Shown here: one piece after another, positions 51,908-59,279 of the stretch
Numbering within the stretch: position 1 is the stretch's first letter
How the letters are laid out: each line of letters starts with the position of its first letter
Origin: Maribacter sp. MMG018
GTDB lineage: Bacteria; Bacteroidota; Bacteroidia; Flavobacteriales; Flavobacteriaceae
DNA length: 64,000 nt
NCBI RefSeq assembly: GCF_018100785.1
Contig: NZ_JAGJEC010000002.1
Coordinates: forward strand, 62,001-126,000
Reading direction: 5' to 3'
Notes under the pieces: model-generated
The model's input: the letters and a program-made list of their open reading frames with translations, nothing else
The model's database searches: none
What the model was told of the DNA's origin: nothing
Program-made: the position numbers and the translations under genes

Positions 51908-51915
51908 TAGATTTG
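51908..51915 (+). promoter_or_regulatory. Candidate -7 element of the kelch operon
   Basis: TAGATTTG matches TAnnTTTG and lies 16 bases before the ATG at 51932. The leader would be short, which would favour the second in-frame ATG at 51947. No TTG is seen at the -33 distance. Confidence 0.5.
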
Positions 51916-51931
51916 CCTATCTAATAATTTC

Positions 51932-52936
51932 ATGAATTTTTCTAAAATGATACAAACGATTTTAAAGTATAGGGCAGCAGTATTATTAAGTATGGTTATG
52001 GTAATGACCTATAGTTGTTCTAGTGATGATGAAGAGGATTTGGGTAACTGGACGGATAGTTCTGTTTTTGATGGTAGTGCTAGAAGTAGTGTTGCGTATT
52101 TTACCGTAGGATCCACTGGTTACATGGGTGTAGGTTATGATGGAGATGACTATTTAAATTCTTTTTGGTCATATAATATTGATGGTGATTATTGGAGCCA
52201 GAAAGCAGATTTCCCGGGTGTTGCCCGTAATGCGGCCGTAGGCTTTGAAATTGATGGTATAGGGTACATTGGGTCTGGTTATGATGGAGTCGATGAATTG
52301 AGTGATTTTTATAAGTACGACCCAAGTACCAATACATGGAGCGAAATTGCATCACTACCGGTAGTAAGAAGAAGTGCAATAGCATTTTCTGCGAACGGTT
52401 ATGGGTATTTCGGTACTGGGTATGACGGTGAAAACGATATGAAAGACTTCTGGAGGTATGATCCAAGTACGGATCAATGGACAGAATTAGTAGGCTTTGG
52501 TGGAAACAAAAGACGTTCTGCTACATCGTTTACCGTTAATGGTATTGTGTATATGGGAACAGGAATTTCTAACGGGGTGTACCTTGATGATTTTTGGGCC
52601 TTTGATCCTTCTACGGAAACATGGACACAAAAATTGGATCTAGATGAAGAGGACGATTATACTATTGTTAGGAGTAGTGCTTTAGGTTTTGAAATGAATG
52701 GGTACGGTTATATAGCTTGTGGAGAATCTAGCGGTGCGCTTACCAGTGTATGGGAATATGATCCTACTACCGATGAGTGGGACCTAAAAACCCCTTTTGA
52801 AGGAACCGCAAGGCAAGATGGGGTTGTGTTTTCAAATTCTGCTCGGGCATTTATAGGTATGGGAAGAACAGGTTCTCTTTATTTGGACGACCTAAAAGAG
52901 TTCTTTCCGATGGATGAGTATGATGATGAAGATTAA
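51932..52936 (+). CDS. Kelch-repeat lipoprotein
   Basis: 334 residues with a lipobox at Cys29 (VMTYSC) followed by SSDDEED. The rest is six kelch-like beta-propeller blades with the pattern GxGYIGxGYDG...LSDFYKYDPSTNTW (for example ANGYGYFGTGYDGENDMKDF, VNGIVYMGTGI, MNGYGYIACGESSGALTSV). The hydrophobic-Gly-Gly and Trp/Tyr spacing of kelch is clear. It should sit on the cell surface or periplasm and bind a glycan or protein. A terminator hairpin with read-through potential follows, and DUF4907 and the LytS/LytTR pair come next, so it may be a sensor or target of that system. Confidence 0.85.
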   Translation: MNFSKMIQTILKYRAAVLLSMVMVMTYSCSSDDEEDLGNWTDSSVFDGSARSSVAYFTVGSTGYMGVGYDGDDYLNSFWSYNIDGDYWSQKADFPGVARNAAVGFEIDGIGYIGSGYDGVDELSDFYKYDPSTNTWSEIASLPVVRRSAIAFSANGYGYFGTGYDGENDMKDFWRYDPSTDQWTELVGFGGNKRRSATSFTVNGIVYMGTGISNGVYLDDFWAFDPSTETWTQKLDLDEEDDYTIVRSSALGFEMNGYGYIACGESSGALTSVWEYDPTTDEWDLKTPFEGTARQDGVVFSNSARAFIGMGRTGSLYLDDLKEFFPMDEYDDED

Positions 52937-52974
52937 GAAAGTTTTATTTAGTGCATTGGTTGTTGATTAAAGGG

Positions 52975-53006
52975 AAAGGATCAAACAGTTTTGTTTGGTC
53001 CTTTTT
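52975..53006 (+). terminator. Hairpin terminator or attenuator between the kelch and DUF4907 genes
   Basis: AAAGGATCAAAC (52975-52986) pairs with GTTTGGTCCTTT (53093-like arm at 52993-53004) through one G-T wobble, with a 6-nt loop and a T-run. The next gene on the same strand starts 15 bp later, so it may reduce rather than stop transcription of the signalling genes. Confidence 0.7.
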
Positions 53007-53020
53007 AAAAGTTTAAGATT

Positions 53021-53383
53021 ATGAAGGGTTTTTTAACTTTTGTTATAGGAATATGTATAGTGGGTATAATGTACATTGCCTTGAACAATGACAAAAAGGA
53101 CCAAGTGCATAAAAATGCTCATTATTTATATGGTGAAGTAATAGATCAAGGAGATGGTTATGGCTATCGGATCTATAATGGAGAGAAACTGATCATACAA
53201 CAAGAAACAATACCTGGTTTTGTGGGCGAAATTGCCTTTGCGACCCATGATGATGCCGATAAGGTGGCTAAATGTGTGATGGGTAAATTGTTGAAAGGGG
53301 TAAACCCTACTATCACTCTTGAGGAGCTTAATGCATTGGGTATTGGTATGGAGGGTAACAAAGTGTCGAATGGTGTTCAATAG
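53021..53383 (+). CDS. DUF4907 exported protein
   Basis: 120 residues with an N-terminal membrane/signal segment (GFLTFVIGICIVGIMYIAL). The mature part GYGYRIYNGEKLIIQQETIP then FATHDDADKVAKCVMGKLLKG corresponds to the DUF4907 family, small periplasmic proteins of Flavobacteriia with no known role. The 3' end overlaps the kinase gene by 14 bp. It probably helps in sensing, given its constant position between a kelch protein and LytS-type kinase here. Confidence 0.75.
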   Translation: MKGFLTFVIGICIVGIMYIALNNDKKDQVHKNAHYLYGEVIDQGDGYGYRIYNGEKLIIQQETIPGFVGEIAFATHDDADKVAKCVMGKLLKGVNPTITLEELNALGIGMEGNKVSNGVQ

Positions 53384-54467
53384 GTCTACCTATACCAATC
53401 TATTCGTTCATATAATCGTTTGGATTTTATTTTATAGTATTTTAAGCTACCCTTTTCTTTCTGAAGGAGGTTCTTTCCCATTGTTCATGTTGCCCAGAAT
53501 GGTTTCAATAATTATCCTTTTCTATATAAACTACTTTTATTTTGTGCCTAGGTTTTTACTTAATAAAGGAGTTCTTTTTTATTTGGTCCTGTCTTTGGTG
53601 TGTATCACTTTGGTGGTGATCCTTGAAAATATTCTATTGTCTCAACCACCTCCAAGGGTATTTGGTCCAATGGGCCTTAATGGTGTAGGGGCAAGATATA
53701 GGCCTTCTTCTGTTTCAAGGGCCGTTGAGCTTATAGATATGCCAAGGGGAGATTTTAGGTTTAGACCTTTCTTTGCCTCTTTTGTGCGTTTGGGTATCCC
53801 GTATTCCATTAGTTCCATATTACGTATTTATTTAGAATGGAAGAAAAATAATAATCTGCGCGAAGAGATAGAAAAAGAGAATATTAAGTCAGAACTACAG
53901 CTTTTAAAAAATCAACTGGATCCCCATTTTTTGTTTAATTCCCTAAACACCATTTATGCACTTTCGGTAAAAAAATCATTGGATACCTCGCAGGCCGTGG
54001 TTAATCTATCGGAACTGATGCGGTATATGATCTATGAGGCGGATAAGGACATGGTTCCTTTGACAAAAGAATTGGATTATATAAAAAGCTATGTGCAGTT
54101 GCAGCTTTTACGGCTGTCCGATAGTGAAAATGTGACCCTTAAGATATCGGGCGAAGATAAGGGCAGGGCCATACCTCCGCTAATATTTATTTCGTTTATA
54201 GAAAATGCCTTTAAGTACGGAACCGATTATAATGGCAAGACCTCCATTAGAATAGAACTATGTATTAGCAATGAGTCTATTCGTTTTTTTATAGACAATA
54301 AAATAGGAGTGATAAGAAAATCTGCCAAAAGCTCTGGAATCGGTCTGGAAAACGTACGAAACCGATTAAATCTTTTATACCCCAACATGCATACTCTAAA
54401 TGTGTTTAACAACGGTGTCAATTATCGGGTAGAATTGGAATTAAAAAATTTAAAAACCGCAGGATGA
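53370..54467 (+). CDS. LytS-type (His_kinase domain) sensor kinase
   Basis: The ATG at 53370 (MVFNRSTYTNLFVHIIVWIL) is preferred over the earlier ORF start inside the DUF4907 gene. About 365 residues: four membrane segments within 1-150, a juxtamembrane helix (YLEWKKNNNLREEIEKENIK), the His_kinase signature LLKNQLDPHFLFNSLNTIYA with phospho-acceptor His near 184, and a HATPase_c-like C-terminus (FISFIENAFKYGT; SSGIGLENVRNRLNLLYPN). Between helices is a proline-rich loop, SQPPPRVFGPMG. It phosphorylates the LytTR regulator encoded next; the stop overlaps that ATG (ATGA). Confidence 0.9.
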   Translation: MVFNRSTYTNLFVHIIVWILFYSILSYPFLSEGGSFPLFMLPRMVSIIILFYINYFYFVPRFLLNKGVLFYLVLSLVCITLVVILENILLSQPPPRVFGPMGLNGVGARYRPSSVSRAVELIDMPRGDFRFRPFFASFVRLGIPYSISSILRIYLEWKKNNNLREEIEKENIKSELQLLKNQLDPHFLFNSLNTIYALSVKKSLDTSQAVVNLSELMRYMIYEADKDMVPLTKELDYIKSYVQLQLLRLSDSENVTLKISGEDKGRAIPPLIFISFIENAFKYGTDYNGKTSIRIELCISNESIRFFIDNKIGVIRKSAKSSGIGLENVRNRLNLLYPNMHTLNVFNNGVNYRVELELKNLKTAG

Positions 54468-55189
54468 AGTGTATATTTATAGATGATGAACCTTTGGCAA
54501 TAGAAATATTGGTAGACTATTGCTCTAAGTTAGATTTCATAGAGGTTGTAGGTACCTATAGCAACCCTTTGGATGCCATTACGGAAATCCGCAAAAAAAA
54601 TGTAGACCTTATTTTTTGTGATATTGAGATGCCCCAAATAAATGGTATAGATTTTATAAATTCATTGGACAATAGACCCTTGTTTATATTCACCACGGCC
54701 TATTCGCAATATGCGGTCGAAGGGTTTAATCTTAATGCGATAGATTATTTGGTAAAACCGATTCCTTATCATAGGTTTATTAAGGCAATTGCCAGGGCCC
54801 AAGAACTATTGTCCAACAAGAATGTCCCCACTACCGGAAACGTGTTTTCTAGCCATGGCGATACCAATGAATCTCAAAAATTTGTTTTCGTAAAATCTGA
54901 ATACGAAAGTGTTAAGATAAATTTAGATTCGATAGAATATATACAGGGCCTTAAAGATTACCTTAAAATTCATGTTCAGGATACCAATAAGGCAATTTTG
55001 ACATTGATGAGTTTTAGGGAGTTGATGAGCAAATTGCCGCCGAACCAATTTTTACGTGTGCATAAGTCTTATGTGGTGAACGTGAACCATATAAAAAAGG
55101 TGCAACGGAATAGAATCGTCATCAACGACTTTCGTATTCCGATAGGGGAGAGCCATAAAGAGGCGTTCTTCTCTATTTTGGGTATTTAG
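54464..55189 (+). CDS. LytTR-type response regulator
   Basis: 241 residues. The receiver domain carries DDE at residues 7-9, the phosphorylated Asp53 in LIFCDIEMPQ, Thr in FTTAYSQYAVEGF and Lys in DYLVKPIPYHRF. The C-terminal LytTR DNA-binding domain (about 140-240) has IEYIQGLKDYLKIHV and FLRVHKSYVVNVNHIKKVQR. It pairs with the kinase upstream by a 4-bp overlap (ATGA). LytTR regulators bind direct repeats upstream of small target sets; the kelch operon is a natural candidate target. Confidence 0.95.
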   Translation: MKCIFIDDEPLAIEILVDYCSKLDFIEVVGTYSNPLDAITEIRKKNVDLIFCDIEMPQINGIDFINSLDNRPLFIFTTAYSQYAVEGFNLNAIDYLVKPIPYHRFIKAIARAQELLSNKNVPTTGNVFSSHGDTNESQKFVFVKSEYESVKINLDSIEYIQGLKDYLKIHVQDTNKAILTLMSFRELMSKLPPNQFLRVHKSYVVNVNHIKKVQRNRIVINDFRIPIGESHKEAFFSILGI

Positions 55190-55237
55190 GGCCTTCGGTT
55201 TGCGGACATATTTTTTTTAAGCCTTGTGGCTTCGATA

Positions 55238-55269
55238 TTGAGTAATTTGTTTTGAATTTCATATTTTTG
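55238..55269 (+). promoter_or_regulatory. Promoter of the pyrR operon
   Basis: TTG at 55238-55240 and TATTTTTG at 55262-55269 are 21 bases apart. The ATG at 55297 follows after 27 bases, leaving a leader of only about 20 nt. Confidence 0.7.
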
Positions 55270-55296
55270 TGAAGCTAAAAGCACGGATGACATACT

Positions 55297-55836
55297 ATGG
55301 GTCAAAAAGTCTTACTCTCTTCAAAGGAAATAAATATCATCCTACATCGTTTGGCTTGTCAGCTTCTTGAAAATCACGAGGACTTTAAAAATACCGTACT
55401 TATAGGCATACAGCCTAGAGGTATCTATGTGGCACAGAGACTCGCAAAAATTCTTTCAGAGGAATACAAGGTAAAGCATATTGATCTAGGTTTTCTGGAT
55501 ATCACTTTTTATAGAGACGATTTTAGAAGGGGGGACAAACCCTTAGAGGCTACAAAGACCAAGATCAATTTTTTGGTAGAGGACAAGAAAGTTGTTTTAA
55601 TCGACGATGTGCTGTATACCGGTCGTAGTATCAATGCCGCCTTAACGGCATTACAATCTTTTGGCCGACCTTCAGAAGTAGAACTTTTAACCTTGATAGA
55701 CAGGAGGTTTAGCAGGCATTTGCCTATACAGCCCAATTATAGGGGGCGACAAGTAGATGCCATTGATGATGAGAAAGTGAAAGTAATGTGGGAAGAAAAC
55801 GATGGAGAGGATATAATTTATTTGATTAATAGATAA
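55297..55836 (+). CDS. pyrR: PyrR bifunctional regulator / uracil phosphoribosyltransferase
   Basis: 179 residues, the usual PyrR length. The type I phosphoribosyltransferase loop VVLIDDVLYTGRSINAALTAL lies near residues 97-117, LIGIQPRGIYVAQRL near 34, and VELLTLIDRRFSRHLPIQPN with the RRxxRxLPI-type RNA-binding region near 133. It converts uracil and PRPP to UMP and can bind pyr mRNA in Firmicutes. Here the leader from the predicted promoter is too short for the classic attenuator, so regulation by that mechanism is doubtful. pyrB starts 3 bp after its stop. Confidence 0.93.
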   Translation: MGQKVLLSSKEINIILHRLACQLLENHEDFKNTVLIGIQPRGIYVAQRLAKILSEEYKVKHIDLGFLDITFYRDDFRRGDKPLEATKTKINFLVEDKKVVLIDDVLYTGRSINAALTALQSFGRPSEVELLTLIDRRFSRHLPIQPNYRGRQVDAIDDEKVKVMWEENDGEDIIYLINR

Positions 55837-55839
55837 AAA

Positions 55840-56769
55840 ATGGGCGAACTGAGTGTAAATCACTTGCTAGGGATTAAATATTTAAAAGAGTCGGATATTC
55901 AACTCATTTTTGAAACAGCAGATCATTTTAAAGAAGTTATCAATCGCTCCATTAAAAAAGTTCCTTCGTTAAGAGATATTACCATAGCCAACATATTTTT
56001 TGAAAATAGTACCCGTACCAAACTTTCATTTGAACTTGCGGAAAAGAGACTCTCTGCCGATGTATTAAACTTTTCGGCAAGTCAATCTTCCGTAAAAAAA
56101 GGAGAGACACTAATAGATACGGTGAACAATATTCTCTCTATGAAAGTAGATATGGTGGTAATGAGGCATCCAAATCCGGGTGCCGGCATATTTCTGTCAA
56201 AACATGTGAAGGCTTCTATTGTAAATGCTGGCGATGGGGCTCATGAACACCCTACACAAGCATTGTTGGATTCCTATTCCATAAGAGAAAAATTAGGGGA
56301 TGTAGCTGGTAAAAATGTGGTCATAGTCGGCGATATTTTACATTCGAGAGTAGCTCTTTCAAATATATTTGCCTTAAAACTACAAGGAGCGAACGTAAAG
56401 GTTTGTGGTCCTAAAACGTTGATTCCAAAACATATAGAATCATTAGGGGTGCAGGTTGAAATGAACTTGAGAAAAGCATTGGAATGGTGCGATGTGGCAA
56501 ATATGTTGAGAATACAAAACGAACGATTGGATATTAGTTATTTTCCTACTACAAGAGAGTATACACAACAATTTGGAGTAAATAAAAACCTTTTGGACAG
56601 CCTTGGTAAAGAAATTGTAATCATGCACCCGGGTCCTATAAACAGGGGGGTGGAAATTACGAGTGATGTTGCCGACTCAAAACAGTCCATTATTTTGAAT
56701 CAGGTAGAGAACGGAGTGGCAATTCGTATGGCGGTAATTTATTTATTGGCTTCAAAGATTAAACAGTAA
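55840..56769 (+). CDS. pyrB: Aspartate carbamoyltransferase, catalytic chain
   Basis: 309 residues. Carbamoyl-phosphate loop FFENSTRTKLSFELAEKRLS near 51, MRHPNPGAG, the NAGDGAHEHPTQALLDSYS segment near 130, GDILHSRVALSN and the C-terminal MHPGPINRGVEI. It makes N-carbamoyl-aspartate, the second step of pyrimidine synthesis. No pyrI regulatory gene is nearby, consistent with a PyrR-linked stand-alone enzyme. It lies 3 bp downstream of pyrR. Confidence 0.96.
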   Translation: MGELSVNHLLGIKYLKESDIQLIFETADHFKEVINRSIKKVPSLRDITIANIFFENSTRTKLSFELAEKRLSADVLNFSASQSSVKKGETLIDTVNNILSMKVDMVVMRHPNPGAGIFLSKHVKASIVNAGDGAHEHPTQALLDSYSIREKLGDVAGKNVVIVGDILHSRVALSNIFALKLQGANVKVCGPKTLIPKHIESLGVQVEMNLRKALEWCDVANMLRIQNERLDISYFPTTREYTQQFGVNKNLLDSLGKEIVIMHPGPINRGVEITSDVADSKQSIILNQVENGVAIRMAVIYLLASKIKQ

Positions 56770-56773
56770 GAAG

Positions 56774-57106
56774 ATGATTTTTGATAAAGAAGGAACCACT
56801 ACCATTGTAGACCAAGAAAAGAAAGTCATTACTACTTTTCTAAAAAATTTAGAAGACCGTTATTCAGAGGTTGAAAACGACAATCTGATTGTGAACCTTT
56901 TTTCTTTTGAAAAATTATCTGCGGGTGATGTATTGGAGTTTCTTGAGATTTCCAATAGGCATAAAGATTCGGGAAAATCGTTCGTAATAGTTACCGATAA
57001 GGTAAGTTATGATGAAGTGCCGGAAGAAATTATGGTAGTACCTACACTACAAGAGGCCAAAGATATTGTAGAAATGGAAGAAATAGAAAGGGACCTAGGC
57101 CTGTGA
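56774..57106 (+). CDS. Small STAS-like protein between pyrB and rnz
   Basis: 110 residues with no signal peptide or membrane segment. Predicted order beta-alpha-beta-alpha-beta-alpha: NLIVNLFSFEKLSAGDVLEF resembles the STAS motif region around the phosphorylatable Ser, then KSFVIVTDKV and VVPTLQEAKDIVEMEEIERD as in anti-sigma antagonist domains. It starts 4 bp after pyrB, and its TGA stop overlaps the GTG start of rnz, so it is translationally coupled to rnz. Family assignment is inference from pattern; a role with RNase Z is suggested only by the coupling. Confidence 0.6.
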   Translation: MIFDKEGTTTIVDQEKKVITTFLKNLEDRYSEVENDNLIVNLFSFEKLSAGDVLEFLEISNRHKDSGKSFVIVTDKVSYDEVPEEIMVVPTLQEAKDIVEMEEIERDLGL

Positions 57107-58008
57107 AATTAACGATACTTGGTTGTTATGCGGCCACTCCACGAACTTTAACGAACCCGACATCACAAGTTTTGGAAATCAAGAACCACATGTTCTTGAT
57201 AGATTGTGGCGAGGGTACGCAGGTACAGTTACGGAAGCATAAGATCAAGTTCTCTAGAATTAACCATATATTTATTTCCCACTTACATGGTGACCATTTT
57301 TTTGGTCTTCCTGGACTTGTTTCAACTTTTAGATTATTGGGAAGGGATAAGGAAATGCACATATACGGACCCAAAGGAATAAAGGAGGCCGTAACACTTC
57401 TGCTGAAACTGGGAGATTCTTGGACCAATTATCAACTCTATTTTCATGAATTGACTTCTACTGAGAAAGAATTGATATTTGAAGATGAAAAAGTAACGGT
57501 CGAGACCATACCGTTAAACCATAGGGTCTATACCAATGGTTTTTTGTTCAGAGAGAAATTGGGCGAACGCAAGCTAAATGTCGATGCCGTAAAATACCAC
57601 GAAATAGACAAGGCCTACTTTCAAAATATTAAAAAGGGGAAAGATGTGGTTACAGAAATCGGAGAGATAATAGCGAATTCTGAGCTTAGTTTTGATCCCG
57701 TTAAACCAAAATCATATGCTTTTTGTAGTGATACCGCCTACAGGCCAGAAATAATTCCGCAGATTAAAGAAGTGGACGTTCTGTACCATGAATCCACTTT
57801 TCTGGAATCGGAAAAACATTTGGCGGAAAAGACGAAACATGCTACGGCAAAAGAAGCCGCTGAAATAGCAAAAGAAGCCAATGTTGGCACCTTGATATTG
57901 GGGCACTATTCTACACGGTACAAATCAATATCCTTATTTAAGAAGCAGGCAGAAGAAGTTTTTGGCAATGTGCTTTTGGCCGATGATGGCAAGCATTTTG
58001 AATTTTAG
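57103..58008 (+). CDS. rnz: Ribonuclease Z
   Basis: 301 residues starting at GTG 57103, which overlaps the upstream stop (GTGA). The protein starts MKLTILGCYAATPRTLTNPT as in RNase Z; metallo-beta-lactamase ligands are in SHLHGDHFFGLP (His60, His62, Asp64, His65), CSDTAYRP, HESTF, and GHYSTRY near 270. It cuts the 3' trailer from tRNA precursors. It is the end of a run pyrR-pyrB-STAS-like-rnz. Confidence 0.95.
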   Translation: MKLTILGCYAATPRTLTNPTSQVLEIKNHMFLIDCGEGTQVQLRKHKIKFSRINHIFISHLHGDHFFGLPGLVSTFRLLGRDKEMHIYGPKGIKEAVTLLLKLGDSWTNYQLYFHELTSTEKELIFEDEKVTVETIPLNHRVYTNGFLFREKLGERKLNVDAVKYHEIDKAYFQNIKKGKDVVTEIGEIIANSELSFDPVKPKSYAFCSDTAYRPEIIPQIKEVDVLYHESTFLESEKHLAEKTKHATAKEAAEIAKEANVGTLILGHYSTRYKSISLFKKQAEEVFGNVLLADDGKHFEF

Positions 58009-58127
58009 ATTCACCTGCACTGCAGATAGATAAAATAATCTTCGTTCCATCGAACAAAAGAGCAAGACTTGCTTTAAAAAATGAGATCTTTTCATGATCT
58101 TTGAGTATATTGTTTTTTTAAGTTTTA

Positions 58128-58778
58128 ATGATGCAGAAAGATCTAGGGGATTACAGAAAATCATATGAAAAAAGTGCGTTGATGGAAAACAATATTTCCG
58201 ACAATCCAATGCAGCTTTTTCAAACTTGGTTTTATGAAGTGGAACAATCTAACGGAGTAGATGAGCCCAATGCAATGACGGTTTCTACGATTGGTTTAGA
58301 TGGTTTTCCAAAAAGCAGGGTAGTGCTGTTAAAAAAATATACCCATGAGGGATTTATTTTTTATACCAACTATAAAAGTGAAAAAGGAAGGGCTATTGCC
58401 AATAACCCGAACGTGTGCGTGTCTTTCTTTTGGCCTAACCTCGAAAGGCAGGTGATTATTAAGGGAAAAGCGGAAAAAATAGCAGAAAACCTTTCTGATG
58501 GGTATTTTGAATCAAGACCCCATGGCAGTAAACTTGGTGCCTTGGTTTCTAACCAGAGCAATGTTATTGCCTCTCGGGACGAACTGGAAGATGAACTAAA
58601 AAGACTGGAGAAAGAATTTGAGGGAAAAGAAGTGCAAAGACCAAAACATTGGGGAGGTTATATAGTAAAACCTATTTCGGTAGAGTTTTGGCAAGGAAGA
58701 CCCAATAGGTTGCACGATAGAATCCGTTATAGGTTAGAAAATGGTTTAGATTGGGTAGTGGAACGTTTGGCGCCATAA
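58128..58778 (+). CDS. pdxH: Pyridoxamine 5'-phosphate oxidase
   Basis: 216 residues. The N-terminal DLGDYRKSYEKSALMENN leads into the FMN-binding barrel: NAMTVSTIGLDGFPKSRVVL, FIFYTNYKSEKGRAIANNPN, NVCVSFFWPNLERQVIIKG, then the C-terminal VEFWQGRPNRLHDRIRYR signature. It converts pyridoxine/pyridoxamine 5'-phosphate to pyridoxal phosphate with FMN and oxygen. The ATG at 58131 is an equivalent start. It is followed after 12 bp by sixA. Confidence 0.95.
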   Translation: MMQKDLGDYRKSYEKSALMENNISDNPMQLFQTWFYEVEQSNGVDEPNAMTVSTIGLDGFPKSRVVLLKKYTHEGFIFYTNYKSEKGRAIANNPNVCVSFFWPNLERQVIIKGKAEKIAENLSDGYFESRPHGSKLGALVSNQSNVIASRDELEDELKRLEKEFEGKEVQRPKHWGGYIVKPISVEFWQGRPNRLHDRIRYRLENGLDWVVERLAP

Positions 58779-58790
58779 AACTGGATAGGT

Positions 58791-59276
58791 ATGAAAAATT
58801 TATTGCTTATGCGCCATGGAAAATCTTCCTGGGAACTTAATGTTGGAGATCAAGATAGAGCTTTGTTGCAACGGGGTATAATGGATGCCCATTTGGTAGG
58901 CGCTAAATTGGCGGAAGAAAACATGGCTATCGATTATGTGTTTTCGAGCCCGGCGAACCGAGCGTTGCATACGGCGATAATCTGCCTAAGAAGTTTAAAG
59001 TATCCTTTAAATAGATTAAAGATCGTTCCAGATTTGTACGACTTCTCGGGCAATGGCGTATTGGATTTTTTGAAAAGCCTAGATGATGGGTTGGATACCG
59101 TCTTGCTATTTGGTCATAACCATGCTTTTACCCATTTGGTAAATTCTTTGGGAGACAGGCATATCGATAATCTTCCTACGAGTGGTTTTGCCCATATACA
59201 ATTCAATGAAGGGTCATGGAAAGATATTTCACGGGGCTCTACGATTAAAACAATATTTCCAAAGCAGTTAAAATAA
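58791..59276 (+). CDS. sixA: SixA-type phosphohistidine phosphatase
   Basis: 161 residues, single histidine-phosphatase domain. The catalytic LLMRHGKSSWE motif is at residues 5-15 (His9), the second His is in FGHNHAFTHLVN near 107. SixA dephosphorylates phosphohistidine proteins such as PTS or phosphorelay HPt domains. It lies 3 bp before ppk1, which works through a phosphohistidine intermediate, so a link between the two is possible. pdxH is 12 bp upstream. Confidence 0.9.
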   Translation: MKNLLLMRHGKSSWELNVGDQDRALLQRGIMDAHLVGAKLAEENMAIDYVFSSPANRALHTAIICLRSLKYPLNRLKIVPDLYDFSGNGVLDFLKSLDDGLDTVLLFGHNHAFTHLVNSLGDRHIDNLPTSGFAHIQFNEGSWKDISRGSTIKTIFPKQLK

Positions 59277-59279
59277 ATT

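Noticed and set aside
55219-55232. Small hairpin AAGCC-TTGT-GGCTT after the LytTR gene
   Set aside because: Only five pairs, and the T-run precedes rather than follows it on the + strand, so it is not a convincing terminator.
58060-58100. Inverted bits around GATC and AGCAAG/CTTGCT between rnz and pdxH
   Set aside because: Stems are short and overlap each other, with no T-run in the right place; no confident terminator or operator.
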